A stretch of DNA of 37,351 bases. Source: an uncultured Prochlorococcus sp. GTDB taxonomy: Bacteria; Cyanobacteriota; Cyanobacteriia; PCC-6307; Cyanobiaceae. A program made the translations under genes and the position numbers. Every line of letters starts with the position of its first letter. Positions within the stretch are counted from its first letter, which is position 1. Of the stretch, positions 1-8,563 are shown piece after piece. The stretch spans positions 1 through 37,351 of the forward strand of contig CACAQP010000006.1 in NCBI GenBank assembly GCA_902534685.1. Direction: 5' to 3'. The notes under the pieces were generated by a model. The model did no database searches. It was not told the origin of the DNA and saw only the letters and a program-made list of their open reading frames with translations.

Positions 1-264
1 ATATAACATAATATTACTGAATATGAAGATAAAATTCTGAAAATAGGTTTTTTATTAGCAATATGTCGCATATTTGTATCAAGTATGTAAATTAATGCAT
101 TTTAATCTTATTTATTATCAGCAAATTCAAAAATACAATTCTATGTTTTTAACAAAAAAATTAGCTATTAACAAACGTTATCTTGATCACTGTTACTTGA
201 ACATAACAATAGTCAATAAGTTGATTTTTGTTATAATGAAAAAGTTCATTTTTGCAGAAGCCTT
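1..264. other. AT-rich intergenic region upstream of tRNA-Leu
   Basis: No convincing gene is visible. A 70-codon open frame starting at 74 runs into the tRNA and has no recognisable protein character, so I treat it as chance. The only signal I can support is the promoter-like element just before the tRNA, listed separately. The upstream neighbour gene lies outside the window. Confidence 0.6.
229..237 (+). promoter_or_regulatory. Extended -10 promoter element for tRNA-Leu/argD
   Basis: The bases TGTTATAAT form a perfect extended -10 box (TG, one base, then TATAAT at 232-237). There is no good -35 hexamer at the usual 16-18 base spacing, which fits an extended -10 promoter. The predicted start would be near 244, about 20 bases before the tRNA. 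Because argD begins 6 bases after the tRNA, the same promoter probably serves both genes. This is inference from sequence only. Confidence 0.6.
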
Positions 265-346
265 GGGAGCGTGGTGGAATTGGTAGACGCACCGCACTCA
301 AAATGCGGCACCTTCGGGTATGTCGGTTCAAGTCCGACCGCTCCCA
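265..346 (+). tRNA. tRNA-Leu (anticodon CAA)
   Basis: A complete class II tRNA cloverleaf can be drawn. The acceptor stem pairs GGGAGCG (265-271) with CGCTCCC (339-345), followed by discriminator A346. The D-arm carries TGGTAGA, the anticodon stem CCGCA/TGCGG encloses the loop CTCAAAA with anticodon CAA, there is a short variable arm, and the T-loop is GTTCAAGTC. No CCA tail is encoded. The long variable arm and anticodon identify leucine, reading UUG codons. argD starts 6 bases downstream on the same strand. Confidence 0.95.
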
Positions 347-351
347 CTTTG

Positions 352-1527
352 ATGAATACCTATAATAGATTCGATATAACTTTCAAAAAAGGAAAAGGTT
401 GTTGGCTATGGGACAAAACAGGTAAAAAGTATCTTGATGCAGTAGCTGGCATAGCAACTTGTAGTCTTGGACATAGCGATAGAGTTTTAAGAAGAAGGTT
501 ATCAACTCAACTAAGTAAGATTCAGCACATTTCCAATCTCTACAACATTGAGGAACAAGAACAATTAAGCAAAACTTTAACGAATATGAGTTGTGCCAAA
601 AGTGTCTTCTTCTGCAACAGTGGTGCGGAAGCAAATGAATCAGCAATAAAATTAATTAGAAAATATGGTAATACAATTAATAAGGGTAAAGAATCAATTA
701 TTCTCGCAGCAAAATCCAGCTTTCATGGAAGAACGCTGGCAGCATTGAGTGCTACTGGACAGCCCAAATATCAAAAAGGCTTCGAACCATTGATTCAAGG
801 GTTCAAATTTTTTAAATTTAACAATTTTGATTCGGTAAAAAAATTATTTGAAGAGTGTGAAAATAATGATCAAAAAATTTCAGGCGTTTTAGTTGAACCA
901 ATACAAGGAGAAGGTGGCGTAATTCCTGGAAGTAAAGTATTTTTTAAAAGCCTGAGAGATATATGTGATAAATATAAATCTCTTCTAATTTTAGATGAGG
1001 TTCAAAGTGGAGTAGGTCGAACTGGAAAAATGTGGGGTTATGAGAATTTAGGAATTGAACCTGATGGATTCACCCTTGCTAAAGGATTAGGAGGAGGGCA
1101 TGCAATTGGAGCATTATTAGTAAAAGAAAAAGCCAATATTTTTTATCCAGGTGATCATGCAAGCACTTTTGGGGGGAACCCTTTCGCCTGTAAAGCTGCC
1201 CTAACTGTATTAGAAGAAATAAATAGAAGAAATCTTATCAATAATGTTTATCTAAGAGGGGAACAATTAAGTTCTGGATTTGATGAATTGTCAAAAAAAT
1301 TTCCGAATATTATTGCCGGGAAAAGAGGTTTAGGTTTAATACAAGGTCTTGTGATTAATAAAGATTATGCTGATGCAAAAACAATTACATTAAAAGCTTT
1401 TGAAAAAGGCTTACTGGTAGTGCCGGCAGGAGGAAACGTTATAAGGATTGTCCCACCATTAGTTATATCTCGAAGAGAAATTAATATTCTTTTGGATAAG
1501 CTAAATTCAATTTTTGGAGAGCTATAG
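352..1527 (+). CDS. argD: Acetylornithine aminotransferase ArgD
   Basis: PLP-dependent class III aminotransferase of arginine biosynthesis that interconverts N-acetylornithine and N-acetylglutamate semialdehyde in the cytosol. The 391-residue protein has the family's normal length. Visible motifs are the cofactor-phosphate region NSGAEANESAIK, the LDEVQSGVGRTG strand, the PLP-lysine motif TLAKGLGGG with Lys244, and TFGGNPFACKAA. I choose ATG at 352, although the frame stays open back through tRNA-Leu, because a tRNA would not be translated and homologous N-termini begin at the NRF...G.G..LWD block. An adjacent TTG at 349 is the only close alternative. The start is so near the tRNA end that no separate leader or Shine-Dalgarno site fits. 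folC follows 11 bases later. Confidence 0.95.
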   Translation: MNTYNRFDITFKKGKGCWLWDKTGKKYLDAVAGIATCSLGHSDRVLRRRLSTQLSKIQHISNLYNIEEQEQLSKTLTNMSCAKSVFFCNSGAEANESAIKLIRKYGNTINKGKESIILAAKSSFHGRTLAALSATGQPKYQKGFEPLIQGFKFFKFNNFDSVKKLFEECENNDQKISGVLVEPIQGEGGVIPGSKVFFKSLRDICDKYKSLLILDEVQSGVGRTGKMWGYENLGIEPDGFTLAKGLGGGHAIGALLVKEKANIFYPGDHASTFGGNPFACKAALTVLEEINRRNLINNVYLRGEQLSSGFDELSKKFPNIIAGKRGLGLIQGLVINKDYADAKTITLKAFEKGLLVVPAGGNVIRIVPPLVISRREINILLDKLNSIFGEL

Positions 1528-1538
1528 CAATTTAAATT

Positions 1539-2762
1539 TTGAAAAATGCAAATTTAAAAATTTTTGAATTGTTATCACCTAATTATGAAAGGGATAATAT
1601 CAAGTTAGGTTTATCAAGAATTAAAAAAGCACTTCAAAAACTTGGTAATCCTTGCGAGGACATTCCAGCGATACAAATTATTGGAACCAATGGGAAAGGA
1701 TCAATCGCGGCATATTTAGAAAGTATACTTTTTGAAGCTAGAAAGAATTTTGGTGTTACGACATCGCCTCATCTTTTGGACGTATGTGAGAGGATAAGAG
1801 TTAATAAAAACAATATTAACAAAAATGATTTTGAAAAAATCTATAGCTTTATAGAAAAAAAATTTTCAACATTGGAATTAACTCCTTTTGAAAAAATCAT
1901 TTGCTGCGCACTAAATTTTTTTGACAATAAAAAGGTTGAATTGCTCATTCTTGAAGCTGGCTTAGGGGGACGATTAGACGCGACAACAGCCCATAAATCT
2001 AGACCAATAATTGCTATTGGGAATATTGGCTTGGACCATAAAGAATTTCTTGGAGATACGATTGAAAAAATTGCCAAAGAAAAATTAGCAGTTATCGAAA
2101 CAAACTCAATTGTCATCTCATGCGACCAAAATAGTGAAGTTGAAAATTTAATAAACGAAAAAGTTAAGGAGGTTGGAGCGGAAATTATCTGGAAAGATTC
2201 AATTTCAAAAAGCTATGAGCTTGGATTAAAAGGGATTTTCCAAAAGCAAAATGCTTCAGTAGCTGTTGGAGCAATTGAAGCGCTAAATAATTTGGGATTT
2301 AAAATTAAAGAGAAACACATATCTCAAGGCCTTAAAAATGCGACTTGGAAGGGAAGGCTGGAAATAATAAATTATTTAAATAAAAAAATTCTTGTAGATT
2401 GCGCGCATAATTATCCTGCTGCAAAAGCTCTCTCTGATGAGCGAAGCAATTGGGAGAATGAAGATAAAGGAATTTATTGGATTTTAGGTGTCCAAAGACA
2501 AAAAGATATTTGCGCAATATTAAAAACACTTCTAAAGGAAAATGATCACTTATTACTTGTGCCAGTGCCAAACCAACCTAGTTGGCAATTAAAAGATCTT
2601 ACTCAGATTAAAGAAATTGATTTTCAAAAAGCAATTGAATTTAAAACATTTGAACTTGCCATTAAGTATTTATTTTCCCTTGAAAAATGGCCACCTAATC
2701 ATCCTGTTTTAACAGGTTCTATTTTTTTAGTTGCTGAATTTATTAAATTTGCAAAAAAATAA
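1539..2762 (+). CDS. folC: Folylpolyglutamate / dihydrofolate synthase FolC
   Basis: Mur-ligase-family ATP-dependent enzyme adding glutamate to dihydropteroate or folates in cytosolic folate metabolism. The 407-residue length fits bacterial FolC. The ATP-binding loop GTNGKGS lies at residues 49-55. It is followed by the folate-enzyme segments TTSPHL and ERI.VN, EAGLGGRLDATT, NIGLDH, and the C-terminal-domain motif DCAHNYPAAKAL (often DGAHNP elsewhere). The likely start is TTG at 1539, since no ATG lies before the conserved N-terminus. It probably shares a transcript with argD. The stop lies 5 bases from the convergent FAD-oxidase stop, leaving almost no room for a terminator. Confidence 0.93.
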   Translation: MKNANLKIFELLSPNYERDNIKLGLSRIKKALQKLGNPCEDIPAIQIIGTNGKGSIAAYLESILFEARKNFGVTTSPHLLDVCERIRVNKNNINKNDFEKIYSFIEKKFSTLELTPFEKIICCALNFFDNKKVELLILEAGLGGRLDATTAHKSRPIIAIGNIGLDHKEFLGDTIEKIAKEKLAVIETNSIVISCDQNSEVENLINEKVKEVGAEIIWKDSISKSYELGLKGIFQKQNASVAVGAIEALNNLGFKIKEKHISQGLKNATWKGRLEIINYLNKKILVDCAHNYPAAKALSDERSNWENEDKGIYWILGVQRQKDICAILKTLLKENDHLLLVPVPNQPSWQLKDLTQIKEIDFQKAIEFKTFELAIKYLFSLEKWPPNHPVLTGSIFLVAEFIKFAKK

Positions 2763-2767
2763 AAATG

Positions 2768-4123
2768 TTAAATATTAAATTGTTCCTTTATTTCCCAGCC
2801 TGCCAATTTACCTGGATTTAGTAACCCTTTAGGATCAAATTTTAATTTCGTTTTTACTTGATCTGCGTCAACCACTCCTAAGCCTCCGCCTTCGACAGTT
2901 AAAACATGGGGATTAAAAATAAACGCACCAAGTTTCTTACAATCTTCCATTATTTCATTTAATTCATCTATCCCATTCCACTTTAATACAGGCAAAGCAG
3001 CTAATCGCGGTGATCCTTGTTGAGAAACTGCCTCTAAATGCCAAAGAACTTTTTTACCCCATTTTTTTCTCAAAAAATTAATTAACTCTAGTTCATTATT
3101 AAGTGGCAAAAGCATCTGTAAATAGGTCCAATTTTTATCCCTAGACCTCATATGAAGAGTTGTATGATTCCATACGACTTCAGAAATTCCATTAATAAGT
3201 TTTTCTTCTTCCCCAAGGAGGGTAAATTCAACTTTGAATTTTTTACAAATCAACTCGATCGTTTTTGTTCCTCCAAGAGTAGATTGGATTAATATCTTAT
3301 GACTTCTAGAATTACTTTTAAACCATTTTGGCATTTGATCTACAATTTCTTCCTCAAGAATTGCTCCTAGTTTCAGATCTATTGCCGCGCTTGTAATAGT
3401 TTTTAATATTTCTATTGTTTTTTCAAATTCAATACAGTCGATAACTATTGAATACCACTTACGTTTGATATCAGTAGCAAGTAATAAAGAAGTAATTATT
3501 CCATTAGTCCCATAAGCATGATTTAAAGGTTCGGATTCTTCAGCATCAAATTTTAATAAATCAGGTTTTTCATTCATTGTCACTGCCTCTAAACCGATAA
3601 GATTACCTGGATCTCTTAAAAATCCCCACCTAATGGACCCAATACCTCCTGAACCACCTGCAATAAAGCCTCCAATTGTAGCGGTTTTCCAAGTGCTAGG
3701 AAGCAACCTTAATTCCCTTCCATATTTTTCTAATTGTTTATTCAAATCTCCCATGACACACCCAGATTGTACTTTCACAAAACCTGTGTCTGGATCAAAT
3801 TCTTCTAACTTACTAAAGTGACTCATCTGCATTACAATTCCTCTAAACAATGGAACAGCTTGTCCATAATTGCCTGTACCTGAACCCCGTAAAGTAAGAG
3901 GGATAGAAAATTTCCAGCAAATTTCTGCTACTTTCATCACAGCATTATGATCACTGGGTCTTACCACCAAATCAGCGATACATTCGTCTAATCTTTCAGT
4001 AAGGATTGGAGAGTAGTTATAAAAATCTTTTGAAAGTCTTTTTACGTCGGATTGGCTTTCAATAATTTCTAAGTTTTTGATTTCCCTAAACTTGTCTAAA
4101 AATTTAAGACTATTCGATGTCAT
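2768..4123 (-). CDS. FAD-linked oxidase, GlcD/GlcE-like
   Basis: A 451-residue flavoprotein of the PCMH/VAO type (FAD_binding_4 plus a C-terminal FAD-oxidase domain), as in glycolate or D-lactate dehydrogenases. The FAD pyrophosphate-binding segments are RGSGTGNYG (residues 79-87) and GGFIAGGSGGIGS (151-163). The C-terminal family signature DPKG.LNPGK ends near residue 439. No 4Fe-4S cluster cysteines are present, so it is not a GlcF-type fusion. The substrate cannot be read from sequence; an alpha-hydroxy acid is the family default, and some annotations would call it glycolate oxidase subunit GlcD. It lies 36 bases downstream of the amidohydrolase on the same strand, so the two may be co-transcribed. 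Confidence 0.85.
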   Translation of the reverse strand: MTSNSLKFLDKFREIKNLEIIESQSDVKRLSKDFYNYSPILTERLDECIADLVVRPSDHNAVMKVAEICWKFSIPLTLRGSGTGNYGQAVPLFRGIVMQMSHFSKLEEFDPDTGFVKVQSGCVMGDLNKQLEKYGRELRLLPSTWKTATIGGFIAGGSGGIGSIRWGFLRDPGNLIGLEAVTMNEKPDLLKFDAEESEPLNHAYGTNGIITSLLLATDIKRKWYSIVIDCIEFEKTIEILKTITSAAIDLKLGAILEEEIVDQMPKWFKSNSRSHKILIQSTLGGTKTIELICKKFKVEFTLLGEEEKLINGISEVVWNHTTLHMRSRDKNWTYLQMLLPLNNELELINFLRKKWGKKVLWHLEAVSQQGSPRLAALPVLKWNGIDELNEIMEDCKKLGAFIFNPHVLTVEGGGLGVVDADQVKTKLKFDPKGLLNPGKLAGWEIKEQFNI

Positions 4124-4159
4124 TAATAAATTTCTTATGTTTATATATAAATTAATCGA

Positions 4160-5395
4160 TTAGCAATATAAATCGCCTTTTATATATACTTTTCTCTTTA
4201 AGGTAGTCGAAAAAACATCTGCCCATCTTTGTGCATTTATAATTACAAAGTCAGCAGGGCAACCCTGTTTTATCAAACCATCCCATTTTAAATTTAATAA
4301 TCTGCTTGGAGCTAAAAAAATAGAAGATAGAGTCGTTCTCTCCCAGGGATTTAGTTGAAGCATAGGTATCGAGCAAGACATCATATAAAAAGGGTCAAAG
4401 TTACCAAATGGGTACCAAGGGTCTTGCACATTATCACTACCCAGAGATACATCCACATGTGATTTTTGTAATTGCTTTATTGGCGCAACTGGTCTTTTTA
4501 ATGATGTAGTTTTGTTACTTCGATTAAGCAGCCAAAAATTTGTTAGGGGTAAAGCAATAACCTTAATATTTTTCTCAGCCATTTTTTCTCCTAAATTTAA
4601 AATCTCTCTCTCACTTAAAGAAATAAGACTACTCAAATGACTGCAAGTGATCGGAATGCCATTAATTTTTAAATTTTCGATTGTTTCTAATAAAACTTTT
4701 ATTCCTGCTCCAGGCTCAATAATTGACTCATCTATATGCAAATCAATTTCTAATTTATATTTACTAGCAAGAAGAAGCATCTTTGCGAGAAATTTGCTTG
4801 TAGTTTTTTTATTGAAGGGGGGCACTATAACACCTCCTAAAATGCCTCCATTTGAGGAAAATATTTTTGCTAACTCTTCTCCATTAGAGGTATCCCAAAA
4901 TTCCAACTGAGCTAGAGCAACGAATTGTAAAGTCAATTCAGATGAAAATTTTTTTTGTAATTTAAACAGTTCAATCCAAATATCAATAGGTTGACTTTTG
5001 TATGTATCAATATGACTTCTAATAGCTCGGTATCCATTTTGTATAGCAAGTTTTAATGATTTCTCAACTCTTTCAAGAACCTTATCTGTAGTTCTAGTTT
5101 TATGTTCTTCAAGATTAACTGATAATGCTCCTCCATAGTTTGATTCCAGATTAGGAAAGTCTGCCCATGTAAATGATTTATCAAAATGTGAATGCGTTTC
5201 AACAAATCTTGGGAATAAAATATTTTTTGGTTTTGTAACTTTATTTTTTAAAGGCTTTAACTCAGAAACATAACCATCCTCCCAACTGATGGAAACTGAA
5301 CATAAATCCTCTACATCAATAATGAGGTTATCTAAATCTTCTATTAAACAAAGGCTTCTGGGAATAAGAACCTCAGCTGTGCCAGAATTACTCAA
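4160..5395 (-). CDS. Cytosine-deaminase-like amidohydrolase
   Basis: A 411-residue metal-dependent hydrolase of the amidohydrolase superfamily, closest in motifs to CodA cytosine deaminase. The metal ligands can be placed: HSH (His68, His70), His220 in DLHIDES with the likely catalytic Glu223, His253 in TCSHLSSL, and Asp321 in LGSDN. The following DPWYPFG at 325-331 is the characteristic CodA-type block. Cytosine is the default substrate guess; related N-heterocycles (isoguanine, creatinine and others) cannot be excluded. It is upstream of the FAD-oxidase gene in a probable two-gene unit. Members in picocyanobacteria are usually annotated as putative cytosine deaminase, with no direct proof that I know of. 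Confidence 0.82.
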   Translation of the reverse strand: MSNSGTAEVLIPRSLCLIEDLDNLIIDVEDLCSVSISWEDGYVSELKPLKNKVTKPKNILFPRFVETHSHFDKSFTWADFPNLESNYGGALSVNLEEHKTRTTDKVLERVEKSLKLAIQNGYRAIRSHIDTYKSQPIDIWIELFKLQKKFSSELTLQFVALAQLEFWDTSNGEELAKIFSSNGGILGGVIVPPFNKKTTSKFLAKMLLLASKYKLEIDLHIDESIIEPGAGIKVLLETIENLKINGIPITCSHLSSLISLSEREILNLGEKMAEKNIKVIALPLTNFWLLNRSNKTTSLKRPVAPIKQLQKSHVDVSLGSDNVQDPWYPFGNFDPFYMMSCSIPMLQLNPWERTTLSSIFLAPSRLLNLKWDGLIKQGCPADFVIINAQRWADVFSTTLKRKVYIKGDLYC

Positions 5396-5522
5396 ATTTT
5401 TAAATTTTCTTTCATTTTAAATCATAGGAAAACATTACTTAATTAAAAATAATTCAAATTTCGCTAAAAGATAAAAATAACTATGAAAAATTACCCTTGA
5501 GTTGTTAAATTTATAAATGTGA

Positions 5523-5596
5523 GGCGGGCGTCGCCAAGTGGTTAAGGCAGCGGCTTGTGGCGCCGCTATTCGGGGGTTCGAATCCCCTCGCTCGCC
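5523..5596 (+). tRNA. tRNA-His (anticodon GTG)
   Basis: The cloverleaf is complete. The acceptor GCGGGCG (5524-5530) pairs with CGCTCGC (5589-5595). The histidine-specific extra G(-1) at 5523 lies opposite discriminator C at 5596. The anticodon stem GCGGC/GCCGC encloses TTGTGGC, giving anticodon GTG. The T-arm is GGGGGTTCGAATCCCC. No CCA is encoded. An AT-rich stretch with a possible TATAAAT -10 box (from 5512) lies immediately upstream. Confidence 0.95.
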
Positions 5597-5668
5597 CTCA
5601 AGAAAATTGCAGCAAAATTATTTAACTTGTAATTTTGAATTAAAGAATCATAAAAAATTCCTAGCAAA

Positions 5669-7063
5669 GTGCTAACAAAAACCAAACCAGACGAAAAAAA
5701 ATTTCAAAAGAATTCAACTACTGGCAGATATTGGATAACCACATTTGGATGCCAAATGAACAAGGCTGATTCTGAGAGAATGGCTGGGACTTTAGAGAAG
5801 ATGGGATATATCAGAGCAGATAATGAATTAAACGCCGATTTGGTCTTGTACAATACATGCACGATTAGAGAAAATGCGGAGCAAAAAGTTTATAGCTTTT
5901 TAGGAAGACAAGCAAAAAGAAAGCACAAAGAACCTAGTTTAAAACTTGTTGTGGCAGGTTGCCTTGCTCAGCAAGAGGGAGAGTCCTTACTAAGAAGAGT
6001 CCCAGAACTTGATTTGGTTATGGGGCCGCAACACGTAAATAATCTCGAGAATCTTCTTAGGAAAGTAGATTTAGGTAACCAAGTTGCTGCGACAGAAGAA
6101 ACCTTTATTTCTGAAGACATAACAAGTGCAAGAAGAGAAAGCTCTATTTGTGGCTGGGTTAATATCATTTATGGATGTAATGAAAGATGTTCATATTGTG
6201 TAGTCCCCTCTGTTAGAGGAAAAGAGCAATCAAGATATCCAACTGCGATAAAAAGTGAGATCCAAAAATTAGCTGATAATAATTTTAAAGAAATTACTCT
6301 TTTGGGTCAGAACATTGATGCTTATGGTAGAGACCTTCCAGGAACTACAAAAGAGGGGAGAAAAGAAAATACTTTAACTGATCTTTTGTATTACATTCAT
6401 GATGTTAAAGGAATTAGTAGGATAAGATTTGCTACTAGTCATCCAAGATATTTTTCAAAAAGGTTGATTAAAGCTTGTTATGAACTTGATAAAGTCTGTG
6501 AACATTTCCATATTCCCTTCCAAAGTGGAAATGATGAAATTTTAAAGCAAATGTCCAGAGGGTACACTATCAAAAAGTATAAAAATATAATCGAGAATAT
6601 AAGATCATTAATGCCAGATGCATCAATCACAGCTGACGCAATAGTTGCTTTCCCAGGAGAGACTGAACAACAATATCAAGATACATTAAAGCTAATATCA
6701 GAAATTGGCTTTGATCAAGTTAATACAGCAGCATACTCTCCAAGACCAAACACGCCTGCAGCAGTTTGGTCGAATCAACTTTCGGAAGAGGTTAAAAAAG
6801 CTAGATTGCACAAAATAAATGATTTGGTCGAGAAAACTGCCAGGAGTAGAAATCAAAGGTATATAAATAATATTGAAAGCATTTTAATTGAGGGTTTAAA
6901 TCCAAAAAATTCCTCGCAAATTATGGGTAGAACCAGAACAAACAGATTAACTTTCGTAGAGATTCCCAAAAACAATAAATTTAATTTTGAATTTGGAGAT
7001 GAGATAAATGTCAAAATAAATGAAGCAAGACCATTTTCTTTGACAGGTCAAGTTTGCTTATAA
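5669..7063 (+). CDS. miaB: tRNA-2-methylthio-N6-isopentenyladenosine synthase MiaB
   Basis: Radical-SAM methylthiotransferase that adds a methylthio group to i6A37 of tRNAs reading UNN codons. The 464-residue length is typical. Domain order is as expected. The N-terminal UPF0004 domain has cluster-binding cysteines in [15 protein letters not shown] and AGCLAQQ. The radical-SAM core has CNERCSYC (Cys170, Cys174, Cys177). The C-terminal part looks like a TRAM domain with GRTRTNR. The start is GTG at 5669, since the next in-frame Met lies within the conserved N-terminal domain. It is followed by ddl after 10 bases, so co-transcription is likely. Confidence 0.95.
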   Translation: MLTKTKPDEKKFQKNSTTGRYWITTFGCQMNKADSERMAGTLEKMGYIRADNELNADLVLYNTCTIRENAEQKVYSFLGRQAKRKHKEPSLKLVVAGCLAQQEGESLLRRVPELDLVMGPQHVNNLENLLRKVDLGNQVAATEETFISEDITSARRESSICGWVNIIYGCNERCSYCVVPSVRGKEQSRYPTAIKSEIQKLADNNFKEITLLGQNIDAYGRDLPGTTKEGRKENTLTDLLYYIHDVKGISRIRFATSHPRYFSKRLIKACYELDKVCEHFHIPFQSGNDEILKQMSRGYTIKKYKNIIENIRSLMPDASITADAIVAFPGETEQQYQDTLKLISEIGFDQVNTAAYSPRPNTPAAVWSNQLSEEVKKARLHKINDLVEKTARSRNQRYINNIESILIEGLNPKNSSQIMGRTRTNRLTFVEIPKNNKFNFEFGDEINVKINEARPFSLTGQVCL

Positions 7064-7073
7064 TTTTTTCAAA

Positions 7074-8141
7074 ATGATTGAAGAAGAGAAAAAATGTATT
7101 GGGTTAATATTTGGCGGGTATTCCAATGAACATGAAATATCTATATCCTCAGCAAAGACAGTTTTTCATGCCTTTAATTCAGAAATAAACAAACAACGCT
7201 TTATAGTTAAAGCCTTTTACATAGACAAATATGGAGATTGGCTTGATAGTGATCTATCAGAAAAAATCCTAATTGGTGAAGTTGAAAATAATATCAAAAA
7301 AACACAAAAGATTTTTAACCAAGAAAAGATAAACTTCCTAGACGGAATTGAATTTCAAAATATTGATGTTTGGTTTCCTCTTCTACATGGATTTAATGGT
7401 GAAGACGGATCGATTCATGGTTTACTGAAATACACGAAAAAACCTTTAGTCGGATGTGGCATTTTAGGTTCTGCTCTAGGAATGGATAAAATAATGACGA
7501 AAACAATTTTCTCAAATCTCAAAATCCCACAAGTAAATTATCTAGCTTTTCAAAATGAAGATTTTAACAATGGGGAAATAAAAAATAAGTTAATTAATGA
7601 AATTTTAGAAAAATTAAATTTTCCTCTTTTTGTTAAACCATCGAACTCTGGATCATCTCTAGGTATCTCCAAAGTCATAAATCAATCAGAGATATTACAA
7701 GCATTAGAAAAGGCTCAGGAAATAGATCCAAGAATCTTGGTGGAGGAAGGTTTAGAGGCAAGGGAGATTGAATGCGGAATAATTGGGAGCTCAAAAATAA
7801 TAACCTCTGAGATAGGCGAAGTAAAGTATGAAAGTGATTGGTATGATTACGATTCAAAATATTTCTCAAATAATAAAATAACTATCCCCGCTGAAATAGA
7901 CTCTAAAATAACAAAAGAAATTAAAGAAATTGCTATTAAAAGTTGTAAAGCACTAAATATTTTCGGTTTTGCAAGAGTAGATTTCTTTTTAGAAAAATCT
8001 TCAAATAAAATTTTTTTAAATGAAATAAATACAATTCCTGGATTTACAAAAAATAGTATGTTTCCAATGCTTTGGAAGGCTTCAGGTTTAAATATTGAAC
8101 AACTTGTAGCTAAACTGGTGGATATAACTTTAGATTTATAA
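7074..8141 (+). CDS. ddl: D-alanine--D-alanine ligase
   Basis: ATP-grasp ligase that forms D-Ala-D-Ala for peptidoglycan in the cytosol. At 355 residues it is a normal family member. It shows the N-terminal GGYSNEHEISISSA segment, LHGFNGEDGSIHGLL, the ATP-grasp loop FVKPSNSGSSLGISK, and the metal/substrate block FLNEINTIPGFT.NSMFP near the C-terminus. It starts with ATG 10 bases after miaB and opens a wall/division cluster with the unknown protein at 8153, ftsQ and ftsZ. Confidence 0.95.
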   Translation: MIEEEKKCIGLIFGGYSNEHEISISSAKTVFHAFNSEINKQRFIVKAFYIDKYGDWLDSDLSEKILIGEVENNIKKTQKIFNQEKINFLDGIEFQNIDVWFPLLHGFNGEDGSIHGLLKYTKKPLVGCGILGSALGMDKIMTKTIFSNLKIPQVNYLAFQNEDFNNGEIKNKLINEILEKLNFPLFVKPSNSGSSLGISKVINQSEILQALEKAQEIDPRILVEEGLEAREIECGIIGSSKIITSEIGEVKYESDWYDYDSKYFSNNKITIPAEIDSKITKEIKEIAIKSCKALNIFGFARVDFFLEKSSNKIFLNEINTIPGFTKNSMFPMLWKASGLNIEQLVAKLVDITLDL

Positions 8142-8152
8142 TTAAAAATCAA

Positions 8153-8563
8153 ATGTTGCATGGACTTTTATGGTTACCATTACTTTTGATCTTCATTTTA
8201 TTAACTGCTCTTGGATGGTTAGAAAGACGAAGGCAAAATCTTTTTAGGAGCTGGGCAAATGGTTCTGAACTTTGCAAATTAGATAGCTCAGGTGCAGCAT
8301 CATTAAAAGATGGGGAGTTAAAGTGGAGTGCATTTGAAGCTGGAATATTTGAAGAAAAAGATAGTTTTAAAATAAAGAAACTTGAATTGGTGGAATTAAT
8401 GGCTCTTACTTCTGGAGAAGCTCCTCTAACAAGTGAATCGCAAGGAAAGTGCAGGCTTAGACTTGTTGGCGGTGGGAAAGAGATGGATGTACCATTCTCT
8501 GATGCAGATAGAGCGAGAGAATGGATGGACCAATTAATGGAAAAAGCGCGATGTGATTTGTGA
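8153..8563 (+). CDS. Conserved cyanobacterial membrane-anchored protein between ddl and ftsQ
   Basis: A 136-residue protein that I do not recognise by name. Residues about 4-22 form one hydrophobic helix (LLWLPLLLIFILLTALGWL) followed by a basic ERRRQ stretch, which suggests an N-out, cytoplasmic-C single-pass anchor. The soluble part alternates beta-like segments and ends in a helix (DADRAREWMDQLMEKAR). By eye this pattern suggests a small PH-like fold, but that is inference. It lies 11 bases after ddl, and its stop overlaps the ftsQ start (GTGA), implying translational coupling with a divisome gene. An open frame of similar length on the opposite strand is a shadow. Confidence 0.85.
   Translation: MLHGLLWLPLLLIFILLTALGWLERRRQNLFRSWANGSELCKLDSSGAASLKDGELKWSAFEAGIFEEKDSFKIKKLELVELMALTSGEAPLTSESQGKCRLRLVGGGKEMDVPFSDADRAREWMDQLMEKARCDL

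Noticed and set aside
74-286. 70-codon open frame running into tRNA-Leu
   Set aside because: It ends inside a well-folded tRNA and its translation has no motif or sensible composition; chance frame.
271-351. 27-codon N-terminal extension of argD through the tRNA
   Set aside because: These codons are the tRNA-Leu gene itself; ArgD homologues start at the ATG at 352.
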